Shown one piece after another: positions 22,612-34,266 of a stretch of 64,000 bases of DNA. The notes beneath the pieces are model-generated. The model saw only the letters and a program-made list of their open reading frames with translations. It did not search any database and had not been told where the DNA came from. Position numbers and translations under genes: made by a program. Each line of letters starts with the position of its first letter. Within the stretch, counting starts at the first letter, position 1. Source of the stretch: Entonaema liquescens (lineage: Eukaryota; Ascomycota; Sordariomycetes; Xylariales; Xylariaceae); NCBI GenBank assembly GCA_902805475.1, contig CADCSX010000006.1:868001-932000 (forward strand). The letters run 5' to 3'.

Positions 22612-24344
22612 ATGTCGATAGCCGACGACGATGACGAGCTTAAACACTCGCGTAGAGGTAGAGAACGTGTGCCAGAAGCAGACTCCCCCGCGACCGAACC
22701 CGACTCAGATTCGACGTGCGAATGCCCTTCGAGCGAAAAAGACCACGACGGCCATCGGCCGTGTACGCTCGACACGCGCCCGTCGCAAGTACGCGCCAGT
22801 GGGCGCGCTGGCTCAGACGGACTCTCGGGGCCGATCTCGCGGACGGTATCGCGTAGGGATACCGTATTATCGCGGGTACGGTCGCGTCCGGAAGTGCCGC
22901 CGTTCCGCCACCCGCTCGCGAAAGTGAAGACGGGACAGGACTCGCTCGTCGACTTCGACGGGCCGGATGATCCCTATCGCCCGGTGAACTGGCCGCGGCA
23001 CAAAAGGTCGTCACGACCCTCCTCTACGGCCTGGTTACCATGACGGCGACCTGGGCGTCTTCGTCGTATTCTGCTGGTACCGCGCAGATCGCGGAGCAGT
23101 TCGGCGTCGGGAGGCAGACGGCGACACTAGGAACGACGCTGTTCCTCCTGGGCTTCGGCATAGGGCCGTTGGTCTGGGCGCCGCTGTCTGAGGTCTACGG
23201 ACGGCGCGTGGCGGTGCTAACGCCGATGTTCATTTCCATATGTTTCTCGTTCGGCTCGGCTACTGCAAAAGACTTCCAGACCCTGATGCTGACGCGGTTC
23301 TGGGGCGCCATCTTCGCCTCTGCCCCGGTGACGAATACGGGCGGCGTCCTGGGCGATTTGTTCACGCCGGCGTATCGCGGGATCGCTATGGCGGGGTATG
23401 CGATGGCGGTCGTAGGTGGGCCGACAATTGGCCCCATCGTGTCGGCCGCTGTGGTAGCGCAACCGAGCCTCGGTTGGCGGTGGACAGAATACACGACGGG
23501 GATGCTGCAGTCTGTTGTCTTAGTAATTGCCGTCATCTTCATTGACGAGACGTATCCGCCGATACTCCTTGTTACCAAGGCAAGGCGATTGCGACTCGAA
23601 ACAGGTAACTGGGCGCTTCACGCGAAGTTCGAAGAATGGGATGTAAATGTGATTGAACTTGCGCGGAAGTTCCTTATTCGTCCGCTCCAGCTACTCTGCA
23701 CTCCGATTTGCTTCCTTATTGCCTTATATGCGAGTTTCTGCTATGGTATCCTCTACATGCAGCTCGGGGCGGTGCCTATTATATTTGGAGAGATTAGAGG
23801 GTGGTCGCTAGTATCAAGCGAACTGCCGTTTCTCGCCATCTGCCTTGGCTCGTTGACCGGTGCAGTTATCAACATGTCTAACCAGCTATACTACAATAAG
23901 GCCTATCACGCTTCAGGGGATAGAGCAGTCCCCGAGAAGCGACTACCTCCGATGATGCTGGGTTCCGTTCTTTTCGCAGTGGGCCAGTTCATTACCGGAT
24001 GGACCGCAGAGCCAGCCGTCGCCCCCTGGATCGCGCCCGTCATCGGGCTTTACCTTGCTGGATGTGGTTTTAACACGATCTTCCAAGCTGCGCTCAACTA
24101 TCTCGTCGATACTTTCCAGATGTACGCAGCGAGTGCCGTGGCCGCTAATACGTTCTTGAGGAGCTGCTTTGCTGCAGCGTTTCCTCTGGTTGTTACGCCG
24201 TTATACCACAATATCGGAGTCGGCCCGGGATCCAGCATCTTTGCGGGGTTTGCGTGCTTGTTGATTCCCGTTCCGTTCATCTTCTATTTCTTCGGGAGGC
24301 GGATTAGAGCTGCTAATAAATGGAGCAAGCATAGCGTGTTCTAG
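22612..24344 (+). CDS. MFS drug:H+ antiporter (DHA1 family), one apparent frameshift
   Basis: Intronless DHA1-type transporter of about 577 residues once read through a break. The first frame (from 22612) gives an Asp/Glu/Arg-rich cytosolic N-terminus ending with DFDGPDDPYRPVNWPRHK, the family's pre-helix block. At the A4 run 23002-23005 the frame shifts: the upstream frame ends at 23042, while the other frame carries KVVTTLLYGLVTMTATWASS, that is helix 1, and continues open to 24344. One extra A would join them. The downstream part shows twelve-helix layout, motif A-like APLSEVYGRRVAV, GWRW at the end of helix 5/6, and FFGRRIR near the C-terminus. The coding start region is clearly more GC-rich than its flanks. 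The same kind of one-base break occurs in the upstream sister gene. Confidence 0.8.
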
Positions 24345-25205
24345 ATATTCTAAGAATTTGCATGGCGTTGGCGTTGGCATTTGGGATGGTTTGAGCATTG
24401 GGGAAAAGGAAAGTTACCTAATTCGTCACTTTTGGAGTGTTTACAATGAGCAGTTGGCATTAGATCAGCATTCTACATTTGTATAGTTACATTACTCATA
24501 AAGATTAGAGTATATAGGCGTTCTATGGCTGAGGGTAGAACTAGAATTTGCTTCGGGAGATCAAGCAATACCTATACTCATGAGGTTCAGTTCTCGTGTG
24601 TAAGGTCGTTCTACCGAGATACGGCCTTGGACCAAACCAGCCTGCTAAAATGTTGGGCAAGTGTTGAATGTAAAGAAATTCATCATGTCAACTGGGCATA
24701 AGCCGATATTCTAATTCCCAGGGGCCGAACGGGAATCTCAGACAAACACGGGTTTCGGTTATTGCATCATCGCCAACTTCGAGATCATGCCAAACGTAGT
24801 CTTTCGAAGCTGCTGACCGGATAACTTGACCTATCATCGGCTGACGCTCACAATCGACGAACGTTAAGACTATGTTGGATCATCGATTTGAAACGAGAAG
24901 CTCGGTGGGATCTTACGAAGCACAGCATGATGCCGTTCCACCACGACGAAGAAACTCCGGTGTGTCGCTGGTGTAACAAGTGGGATGATTCTAAAGCGTC
25001 ATACGCCTTTCTCCTAGAACCTGCAAACAGAGTAGAGAAAGAGAAGCGCAAAAATAGCAGTGGCTCATCCAATGCGGGGCCGATTGAAAAAGAAAAACGC
25101 AAAGCACGGGGAATACTTTCTTCAGCGGGTAAAAGTGCGACGAGAAAAAAATAAAGCTGCCGAGAAGAAATAGCTGCTAGATATATCTGCAAAACAAAAA
25201 GAATT
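24345..25205. other. intergenic region with one small lysine-rich ORF
   Basis: No family is recognised. An ATG-initiated 88-codon frame at 24888-25154 has a CRWC pair and two EKEKRK repeats; it may be a gene fragment or chance. It ends just downstream of the tRNA-Lys terminator (opposite strand). Confidence 0.35.
24888..25154 (+). CDS. possible small Lys-rich protein, doubtful
   Basis: 88-residue frame with an ATG start. The sequence contains TPVCRWCNKWDD (a CxxC pair) and a repeated EKEKRK element in the C-terminal half, ending in a basic tail. I do not recognise it. No signal peptide or membrane segment is present. The repeated basic element and the lone CxxC could be the remnant of a longer zinc-binding protein, but no adjoining exon could be supported. 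Kept only because its composition differs from neighbouring chance frames. Confidence 0.2.
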   Translation: MKREARWDLTKHSMMPFHHDEETPVCRWCNKWDDSKASYAFLLEPANRVEKEKRKNSSGSSNAGPIEKEKRKARGILSSAGKSATRKK

Positions 25206-25224
25206 AAAAAAAAAATAAAAAAAA
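25206..25224 (-). terminator. RNA polymerase III terminator of tRNA-Lys
   Basis: On the minus strand this reads T8-A-T10, about 46 nt past the tRNA 3' end, a strong Pol III stop signal. A short hairpin (CCCAGT/ACTGGG, 25242-25255) lies between. Confidence 0.7.
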
Positions 25225-25270
25225 TTTAAGAGGTTGCTAATCCCAGTGTACTGGGAAGCATCAGGAATTG

Positions 25271-25403
25271 AGCCCGATGCGGGGGTCGAACCTTTAAGAT
25301 GATGTTAGCATATGAGTGTACAATCTCAAGTAGCGAGGAATAATAACTTACCCGCAACCTTGAGATTAAGAGTCTCACGCTCTACCGATTGAGCTAACCG
25401 GGC
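25271..25403 (-). tRNA. tRNA-Lys(CUU) interrupted in the T-stem by a 60-nt spliceosomal-type intron
   Basis: Exon 1 is 25403..25352 (52 nt) and exon 2 is 25291..25271 (21 nt). Together they make exactly 73 nt: a 7-bp acceptor stem (one G-U pair), a 4-bp D-stem with GCTC/GAGC, a 5-bp anticodon stem around CTCTTAA (anticodon CUU), a 5-nt variable loop, and a 5-bp T-stem GCGGG/CCCGC with loop TTCGACC. The A box TAGCTCAATCGG and B box GGTTCGACCCC are both present. There is no intron at 37/38. Instead the gene is split after position 52 by 25351..25292, which starts GTAAGT, has GCTAAC with its branch A 13 nt before the end, and ends AAAG. A TATA-like element lies about 30 nt upstream and a T-run terminator downstream. 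It could be functional or a recently disrupted pseudogene; every stem pair being intact favours function or very recent insertion. Confidence 0.88.
25292..25351 (-). other. spliceosomal-type intron inside tRNA-Lys
   Basis: 60 nt with donor GTAAGT, branch-site match GCTAAC and 3' end AAAG, the same pattern as mRNA introns elsewhere in this window. Its last G together with the first exon 2 base supplies the GG of the B box, so the internal promoter stays intact in DNA. Confidence 0.8.
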
Positions 25404-25428
25404 GGTACGGATTGATTTGAATTTGGAG

Positions 25429-25436
25429 TATATAAT
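25429..25436 (-). promoter_or_regulatory. TATA-like element upstream of tRNA-Lys
   Basis: ATTATATA on the minus strand, 26-33 nt upstream of the tRNA 5' end, the position where TFIIIB-binding TATA elements are found in many fungal tRNA genes. Confidence 0.45.
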
Positions 25437-28400
25437 AGTTTGCGGGAATTGTTTTGTGTAATCGGCTAACCGATGCCTTAGTACTGTGCTGGACCCTTGC
25501 CCTACTACTGTGTCTTCCCGCAGAGGTCCAATCATTTTCACTTTGAACTACGGATCCGTACCACCTTGAAAGTCAAGTTTATCAAATTTTGTATTTCGAC
25601 GTTGGTTCTTTTGATTGGTATATTATTCCTATTCTATTTTGACTAATTCAACTATTTATATGTTATTTAGGAGTAGTGTGTACTCAATTTCCCTGGTTTT
25701 ATTCTCGTGGATGTATTCAACTCTTTAACTACACGCGCCTCGGGGTTGCTACGGCATTCAACATCCGGGCATATATAACATTTCCGTTCTCGTATATTAT
25801 CAGGTAATTAGATAATATAATTATAGTATAATACACAGAATCGGACTCTATACCCAGAGTGGTATACATAATTAATAGAAGAACATCGTATTGGCTATGT
25901 TCGTAATTTATACCTATACGTACCCTGGATACGGTGGCATCTTGCTATAGGCCAGGGCAAGACGTGAGTACAGGCAGAATAATTTCTATTCACCAGCAAA
26001 TACTTGCTGCTGAGTCCATTCACTAAATTATCACTTCAACTTGCTATTTGGTCTTCTAGCCACTTCCTGAATGAACACACTGATAAGACTGGTTGGCGGG
26101 TGTTGTCTATTATGTTAGCGACCCCTATAAGACTTCATGACTTAGACATTCAGTAGATCTATTTTTGTACCGACTTTACATGCTCTCGGAAAGCGACTTT
26201 GTTATCTCTTATTTATGATTCCCCTCCCATACTACCTTAAGGAGCTTGTGTACGAAGACAATCTAGCCACCGGTCCTCCTTCTCAGTCAAGCAGTCTGGC
26301 TTTATTCTAAATCATGTAGGCTGGATTTACGATTTGGTCATGTGTCTAGTTGCGTGTCATTCTCATTAATACGCCTTGAGAAGGAATCAACGCGCTAGAA
26401 GCTAATCTAGAAAATCTCCATAGTATATGAATAGAGCAGCGTCTCAGGCAAGCCGCTTTTAGGACGTACGTGCGATAAACTGACATCAGCATACTCTAAT
26501 AGTCAGCCCTTAATATGACAACGAAAGCGCTAGGTTCTAAGTATAGTAGATCTTTCAAGTCCTTAAATCTTGGTATTCTTTTCTTGACTAGAGCTCCACG
26601 ATGATAGTTGGATGAAACGGAGTCCAAGGCTTAGAACATCTCTTCACCCGGGTATTCGGATATTCCGACTCAAACTGCTGGCGCTTCTAATAAACATATG
26701 CTGATTTCGGTAGGCATAGGATTTAATTACCAGGCAGAAGGAAAGAATGGCTCTAGAAACTCTTACTTGTAGGAATATTTTATATTAACTAAGCTTGAGC
26801 AGCTTCCGAAGCTGAATATTAGGATCAATTCTGTAACTCGACCTTCTGTACGTATCCGTATTGGTTAACCAATTGGAGTTACCCCTTGGGTTTTAAACTT
26901 TGGGTACGTACTACGCCGTGTCTCTCACTGACGTACCGGACTATTTTTATCTTGTCGGAGTTTAGCATGTGATCTAGTTATGTCATTTTACCATTGCGCC
27001 CAATTGTCTCACTCGTCATTCTTTCTATGGCGTGCATATCGATTTTGTGCAGCGTCTATTGAAATTTCCATTTGTCGTGATAATATCGCGAAGTTGTTCT
27101 CTGGGGCTATCAATCAACCAGTTAGGTTTTGAGAATGACCCCCCCCCCGATAGCCCCAGAGATACTACCCTACATAGACAAGTTTAGCGATCACGAGTCT
27201 GGCCTCGGCCGCTACCCTTACTGGGAAGACTGTCCCACTGATGCGCACTAGGATCGAAAGTGCTGACAGTTAAGGCGACCGTGTGGGAAGGGGGCCCTGA
27301 TCTACCGGATGACCCTTCAATCATAATGGGCTATTATGTCCACTCGATCGTGCGACTGTAAAATACTAAGCTTGAAAGTGTTCATTGGTTTTACTTGTTC
27401 GTCGCTGATATTTAAGAGTAGAAGTGTCGGAAAGGCATTTTCACAGAATCTGCCATTGGCGCTTACATCGACGTACTGAACATACCCCATGATACCACGC
27501 GCCTAGGTAACGTAGTGCATCCCTACTTGTAATACGGCACACTATCTACCAGGTACCTAATTGAGGCTCAAGCTAATCAAAGAATCCGAACTGACTGGGT
27601 AGGTACTGGGTTAGGGTCAAGCTTATACGGATTTGTCAAGTCTGGGGTTCCTTGCCATATTCCGATACAAAACGTCCTTTATTATGTATAACCTGACGGT
27701 CTTTATGAACGTTTCTGAAAGCCATTGGTATTGGATCTATTATTGACGCCATATCTTACCGCGCGCTATGCTAGGTCTTTTTTTCGTAGCACGACTTTAG
27801 GACTTAAAGAACCCGATGATAGGTAGCAAATGGTCATTCGATTCCGAAATTTCCGTTAGCCGCGCTACGAATCAATCAATCAGTTGGTTAAGATCGATCT
27901 TTACTTTATCTGTCAATCTTAATAGGGGATAAGTCGAAGTAAGATTACCTACCACACACGTACCTCTAAGCGAACCGATACGCCCCCATCTCCCCACGGG
28001 TAGAGATGGATGATCATTTACCAATTATGTATGCATGTAAGTGCCGTCGTATGCAGATTGGTACCTGCATTATGCAGGAGAGTGCACAAACAGGATCTGT
28101 GTGCCTGACTAGCAGTACAACATAAATAAATTATCCTTTTCGTCGGCCGAATGCCCGGGAGTTCGCCTGCAAAATATCTTGTTCCTTACTCTGGACTTAT
28201 GCCCAGAAAGGTACTTGTTCGGTTGCAACGAATTAAAATTGCAAGTTGACAAAAACGGACGACAAGGGGCTATGGTTCGGAATGTTAATTCAGTACGTTC
28301 CATGATAGGCTGACAGGGGTTAATGATAATAATCAGCCACTAGAATCTCTTTTTAAAAGCCACACGAACCAAAGTAGAACTCTTCCAGGCGATACCCAGG

Positions 28401-28950
28401 CTGCCAGGCCAATCCAGGACCGGCTAGGGGAACAAACTGGGGAAAGGTTCCGCGCTAAGTTGTCTTTGAAGCGCCTGCCTCATTCTGCAGGAGCCACATA
28501 GCTATCCACGCTGCCACGATACCCCTGTCATTAAAAAAATACCCCTGGACATTTCGATGGTCTAATAGGTCTAATAATGGATAAACGACCGATTGCGACG
28601 CTACCCGGCCTGTAGTCTATGCCACCATACCCCTTTCGAACAATTCCCACCCCATGCACTCCCATGTTCTCCCATGCTAGACGCGAGTTGTAGTCCTTTT
28701 TCGTTCTTTCTCTACCATAGTATTATGAGCCCTCACTCTTTCTGGCTTGTTAATTATTTGCTGGCTAGGTTTATTCCACGTTGCCTTCCTGTTATTGTAT
28801 CAGTGAAACATTACCAGTTCCTCTGACAGTCCAATTCGATAATCTCTCCTTAGCCCAAGCCTGTCCAAGCCTGTAACTCTCCACTCATTCCTCCTAACCA
28901 TGAATGACACGACAAGGGACTGAAGGGAGTAAGATACTATATCGACCACC
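25437..28950. other. 3.5-kb gene-free AT-rich block
   Basis: No open frame with any recognisable family. Dense stops in all frames and high AT suggest decayed repeat sequence (possibly RIP-mutated), but no transposon domain could be read. Contains a 14-bp inverted repeat (27098-27111 and 27149-27162) and a C-run near 27139-27148. Confidence 0.5.
27098..27162. repeat. 14-bp perfect inverted repeat
   Basis: TCTCTGGGGCTATC at 27098-27111 and its exact reverse complement at 27149-27162, separated by 37 nt that end in a C-run. Could form a hairpin or be the ends of a tiny mobile-element relic. Confidence 0.7.
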
Positions 28951-31900
28951 ATGTCTGTCCCTCAGCCTCTGCCGAACCAGATCCTCCAAAACCACCCACA
29001 TCGGCCTTCCCTAACGGCTTACTCTGAGACTTCCCGTGCCTCATCCGATCTCTCTTTACTTCAGCAGCCGTTTCCCTCCCTCCCAGACCAATCGCAATCC
29101 CTTGATTCAGCTCAAGCCCTACCGGGTTCGAGAAACACGAAGAAGCTTGTCATCGACAGCTCCGCCGCTCACTCACCCGTCCGGTCTATTCGACGCAAAC
29201 CGCTGTCGTCGACCGCGTCGTCCATCGCCACTAGGTATTCTTCTGGAGAGTACCTTGCCTTTGCGAAAGGGTTGCCTGGACCAGATCACAGGTTCTCTCG
29301 CTCCTTTTCTGTTGACAGCCCGACCGTTTACGAGTTTCCTCGCCCTCCGGTTGGTCCACAAGTTAAGCCCGAATTGGAATCGCCCTACGATTTCACATTG
29401 ATCCAGAGTAACATCGAGTAAGTCAAGGTCTCATTGATCTACAATCCAGTGCCGGTAATCCAAGTATGGTATCGCTAATTAATACTCGAATTTATCCAGG
29501 AAACCTCCCGAAGCTCGACACCCGTTAGCTTCTGTTGACTCTAGCCCGGCTGTCACAGCGGGTGAAGTCGAACGTCCAAGTTCTCAGGGTAGTAACCCTG
29601 CTGCTTCTCAAACACACCACACCACCGACTTGTCGCAACACCACGAACGGACCGCCTATGACGATTTCTTTAGTGAAGAAGAGGAGGACCGGCTAAGTGA
29701 CAATATTCTCGACGGATACAACTCAGATTCGTCGGATAATAATAATCATAATTCTAATCATTCTAATACTATGTCGTTGCATATCACCCGGAAAACAACA
29801 CCCCCACAGTTGAAAATCAACCCGGATGATATATCGTTGACTCCAAAAGCTGGTAGAAACGACGTCAAGACTCCCAATACCGATAAGCCCCTACCGAAAT
29901 CACCCGGCTCATCAAAGCTAGGAACTTTCTTTGGCTGGACCTCTGCTTCGCCCTCGAATACAGAGACGTCAGACAAAGGATATTCGCCTCTTCCTTCACC
30001 ATTTAACTTTTCAAAGGCGACCAGCGTTACAGATGCATCCCCAGTCACAACAATTGGACCACAATCACTACTGGACGCCCCCAAGGCATTATTCGGATCA
30101 CCAAATTCAAGAGAATACGGCGACTCTTACCTGGCAACACCATCAACCGGTACAATACCACCACAGTATCAAATAGAGGAAATGGAAGAAGAACTAAAGG
30201 CCATCTCGGCCGAATTGGCGGCGTCAATTCGGCGCGAGATGGACCTAGAAGACTTGGTAGACAGACTACAAGCAGAAAGGGACAACCCTACAACGAATGC
30301 AAATAAGAGAACTAGCGACTACTTCTCTGATTCAGGATACAGCTCTGCTAAGCTAAGCGAGTATGACCAATCGAGGGAAGAGATAGAGAAGATCCAGAGG
30401 AGATCAGAGCAGGAGAAAGCACAGATTAGGCTCGAGTTAACTAATAAACTCCAGGACGAGAGGTCTAGGAGACAACAACTTGATGTGCAGATCAAGGAGC
30501 TTTCAGAAAGAGCATCCCAGATTGATCTTGCAAACGTTGACAATGTTGATACGACCGGGCGTGTTAAGGAATTAGAGAACACCTGCGAGACTTTACGGCG
30601 CAAGCTCACCGAAGAGCGTCAAGTCAAAGATAACTTTGAAGATTTGCTCACAGCGCTCAAGAGCGAGCTCGAGAATGCCTCCAACCAACGCGACAACCTT
30701 CGTGACGAAGTCGTACCTCAGCTTCGAGCACGCGTAGAAGGTCTCGAAACGCAGGCGACAGAGCTAGAGAAGATGACGTATGAATCCACAAAGATGCAGC
30801 AAGAACTTCAGACCTTGAAGGACGAGAACACATCGTTGAAACAGATGCAGTCCAACCCAATGGGCACCATCTCCGAGGAGGCACCATCAGCGGGATCTCG
30901 GCTGTCCCGGTCCAACTCGTTAACCGGTCCTCCACCATCCTTCAAGCTTCAGAGAGCGCCGCTGGGTCTGACAAGATCTAAGTCAGTCAAGACAACTGAA
31001 TCTCGGGACCAGCTATCGGACCGGATCAAGGATGTTGAGGAGCAACGAGATGCTTTACACAAAGCCCTAAAGAATCTATTGGATAGGCAAGAATATCAGA
31101 ACAGGGAGAATGAAAAGAAGATTCGTGCTCTTGAGATGGAGCGTGACCGTCTCCTTACCCAATCACCACAGAAGGCAGGCTTCCAGAAGGAAATAGCTAA
31201 TCTCAGAGCCGAGATTGCCGTATTGCGACGACGAGCTGACGAGGCGCTTGAGCAAAAGTGGCAAGTGGAGAAAGGACTCGGTGGTCTTAAGATGGATCTC
31301 GATCGAGCCGAACAGGAGATAGCATCTCTGAGGAGCTTGCTTAACGAGAATGATATTCTAATCCCGCCCTCTATATCCCGCCTAAGCAGTGGAAGCGACA
31401 AGTTCGCGGTCCCCGTAACATCAGATTCTCTAGCACAGGCCTATGAAGATCTCCAAAAGGCATATGCCGAGTCCCTTGAGCGGATTAAAAAGCTTGAGGC
31501 TAGCAGCTCTCCAGATGAGGTGACCAAGATTGCAATGGAGAAGCTTGAGCAGGCACTGGCGTCTACGACTTTTGAACGTGATATTGCACGTCAAGAGGCG
31601 ACATCATATCAAGAGCAGCTTGAAGCCCTCAGGGCAGGTGAACGCGTTTACCTTGAATCTGAAAAAGCATTGGCCGACGAGCTGAGTGAGTCGGCTCGTC
31701 GCGTCGAAGAACTAGCTATCCAAGTTCGTCAGCAGTTGGCTACTAATCAGACTCTCCGCCAAAGAATCTCGGACACGGTGTCTCGTGGTGAGGCTGAGCA
31801 GAAGGCCAACAAGGACCGTATCACCGCAATGCAAGCACACCTCCGAACTCTTGAGGAGAAACTAGAGACCGCGCAAAACACCTCGGAGGAACGGGTCGCG

Positions 31901-32320
31901 CGGTATGAGGAAGATATATCTAACCTCAGGGCCAGCCACAACGACCAGCTTAAACGGATGCGAGACGGCTTACGTTCTCCCCGTACGTTCCCGCCTAAGT
32001 CACCTTTATCTCCCTTTTTCGCGGGCCCGAATGCTCGATCACCTCGTCTCAACACGCGCTCCGGCTCGGTTATCAAGGTATCTGACGATGCCCAAATTGA
32101 CAACCTTCGCGCCCGCATCGCTGAGCTCGAAAACGCTCTGAGCGATGCCGACGCCGAGATGCAGCAGGTCGTCAGCCGCATGAATACCGCTCAAATCCAA
32201 GTCATGGAACTACAGGAAGAGCGTGAAGCAGCCGTTAGTCAAACGCGGAAGCTAGAAAGGGAGCTACAAGCTGAAAAATTGAATGCCTTCGAGGGGCGAT
32301 TCAGGAGCTTGCAGACATAA
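28951..32320 (+). CDS. large coiled-coil protein (Uso1/M-repeat-like), 1095 residues
   Basis: Two exons, 28951..29417 and 29500..32320, with an 82-nt GTAAGT...GCTAAT...CCAG intron keep one frame. The first 300 residues are disordered and Ser/Pro-rich with an acidic FFSEEEEDRLSD patch and an Asn/Ser/His run. From about residue 360 the chain becomes long heptad-type coiled coil (EEMEEELKAISAELAASIRR onward), broken by Ser-rich linkers at about 610-650 and 975-1000, and ends in more coiled coil. A short linker with SRSNSLTGPPPSFKLQRAP resembles a phosphorylation/polarity-protein linker. Fungal databases usually label such proteins M-protein-repeat or intracellular transport protein. No membrane helix or catalytic domain. 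A role in scaffolding or vesicle tethering is plausible but not shown. Confidence 0.82.
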
Positions 32321-33030
32321 GGATATTGACGTATTGACCTGACCTAAAAAGAGCACATCCTCACATATTACGATTCCATGAAAGGCAGCACGTGGTACAC
32401 ACCCATGCGTATACTACTTTTCCTTCCATTTTGGCATTTACAGGAACCAGACATCCTAACGCATTTGGGTACGGCAGCGCGCTCACCTGGATTCAGCATT
32501 GGGCGTTTGTACTACAGCATCAATCTTGGTTTACTGTTCATACCTATTGTATTTTTGAGCGGTCGAACACCGGCCGACGAATTCTGTATAATGCTCGAAC
32601 CCTAGCATCTCTAAGAGGTGTCTAGGAATTGTATAACCCCTAATGTTTTAAACCTAGTACTCTTCTACCCTGTATTTATACGCGGTCGCCTTCGGAGTCA
32701 CGCAGAAAACATTGGCACCCGAAAAAGAGTGCACATAGCTAGTATTATGACTACCGGGTGAAATCACCCCGAGCTTAGTCGATAATTAGTCGATAGTTGA
32801 AAAGAACTACTATAACTGCCTTCTTGGCATTTTTACAATTGCTTTTTCGTACTCGAATTGTGTTTCCGTTCGTGAGTAAACTTGAATTCCTTAAGGTATT
32901 CTTGGCAAATCCTTAAGTTTGTACAATTCGCAAGGCTTAACGTCGTTTTATTTACGCAAGAGAAAAGAAATCCGAGAATGGTTTACTAAATTTAGGTACA
33001 AACAGCGAATCTAACAACCCTTTCAACTTA
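32321..33030. other. convergent intergenic spacer
   Basis: Lies between the 3' ends of the coiled-coil gene and the nitrilase gene. The frames at 32378-32625 show no family pattern. Confidence 0.5.
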
Positions 33031-34131
33031 TCAGGTTGCTCGAGCCGTCTCTTGTTCCAACTCGAGTCTTTTCTCAGTGGCCTTGGAAATGACAACTTCC
33101 TTCTGTTGTTTGTCAACACCTAGCCACAGAAGATCCGGCCTGCTGTAGTGACCGACGATATCTAAGAAGCCCCTATTCGCTACAACCTTCGTGAGATCCA
33201 GGTCCCCGTATAAGATACCCTCCGTATCGGGTTTTCCATCGGCAAGCGGTGGCGTCAATCGCCTCCCATCGGGACCAATGACACAACTATGGCCCCCACC
33301 AGGCTGCGCGCAAGTAAGACCCTTTTGAGTGTTTAGGACATCAATGCCAGTCTGAGTACACACGGACGTAGCATGGAGGACGTAAGCTCCGCTCTCGATC
33401 GCATACGTCTGCGATAAGTTCTGACACCCGTCGGCCGTCATGTTCCAAAGGCCGGGATGGTCCACGCCAGTCGAGGGATCTACCGGCGGCCACATGGATA
33501 TGTGGATCATCTCACCCTGCGTGACGCTGTGGTACTTGAGAAGCGGCTGGGTGTGCTCCCAGCAGGCTAGGACTCCTACCTTGATCCTGCCCAGCGGACT
33601 GCCGAAGTCCAGTTCTGCGACGTTAGTCAAATCGTTGCCCGATCCGTCCCCGAAGACGGTGCGCTCCATGTGCGTCGGCTTGATCTTGCGTCTGTGTAGG
33701 ACGAGTTCGCCCTGCGGTGAGATGATCGCTTGCGCTATGTATGTGCTGTTCGAGGGGCTTCTCTCCGAGAACCCGAGGACTACGGCGATGGAGTGCTCTT
33801 TGGCTGTGGCTTTGATTTGCTCCATCTCTTCTGACTCAATGGCCAGAGAGTTGTAGATGTACTTCGTCTGCAGTTCGAAATCTACGGGACGAGCCCTACC
33901 GTATTACATTACCTATGTTAGCAGAACTCTATGATAATATTTGACTTGAATAGGACCAAGTACGGACCATATCCACGCAGGATATCCGGGGACCCAGGCT
34001 TCCGCGAACGCAATGATCTTGGCACCGTTCTCCGCGGCCTCGGTGATAAGCTCGCATGCTTTTCGGATTGACCCCGCAAGATCGAGCCACACTGGCTCGG
34101 CTTGCGTGACAGCAACTCGAATGATGGTCAT
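33031..34131 (-). CDS. nitrilase / cyanide-hydratase family protein
   Basis: Two exons, 34131..33968 and 33895..33031, joined by a 72-nt intron with an unusual GTCCGT donor, give 342 residues. The join restores YPAWIWARPVDFELQTKY, the family pattern. The catalytic triad is present: Glu44 (AFAEAW), Lys127 (HRRKIKPTHMER) and Cys166 (VGVLACWEHTQPLLKY). The CWEHTQPLLKYH block and WPP segment place it in the fungal nitrilase/cyanide-hydratase branch of the carbon-nitrogen hydrolases, which hydrolyse nitriles to acids, or HCN to formamide. Which substrate is used cannot be decided. Length is normal for the family; such enzymes form spiral filaments. It is transcribed away from a broken HET gene, with a 17-bp tandem duplication in the shared upstream region. 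Confidence 0.87.
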
Positions 34132-34266
34132 CGTAGCTATGAGTTAGGCTGATCGAACGTAACAGAGTAAAGGGTGTGAGGGTCACTTCTTTGGGAGGGG
34201 AAGGGGGATTGCTGACATCGATAAACATAAGCCACTATAATTTATCAGTCGAGACTCTTAACCAAT

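Noticed and set aside
23040..24344. Reading the second DHA1 gene as starting at the internal ATG 23040
   Set aside because: The preceding frame encodes the family's conserved pre-helix block, so the gene starts at 22612 and is frameshifted.
25437..28950. Possible retrotransposon relic
   Set aside because: No reverse transcriptase, integrase or terminal repeat could be read; called only as an AT-rich block.
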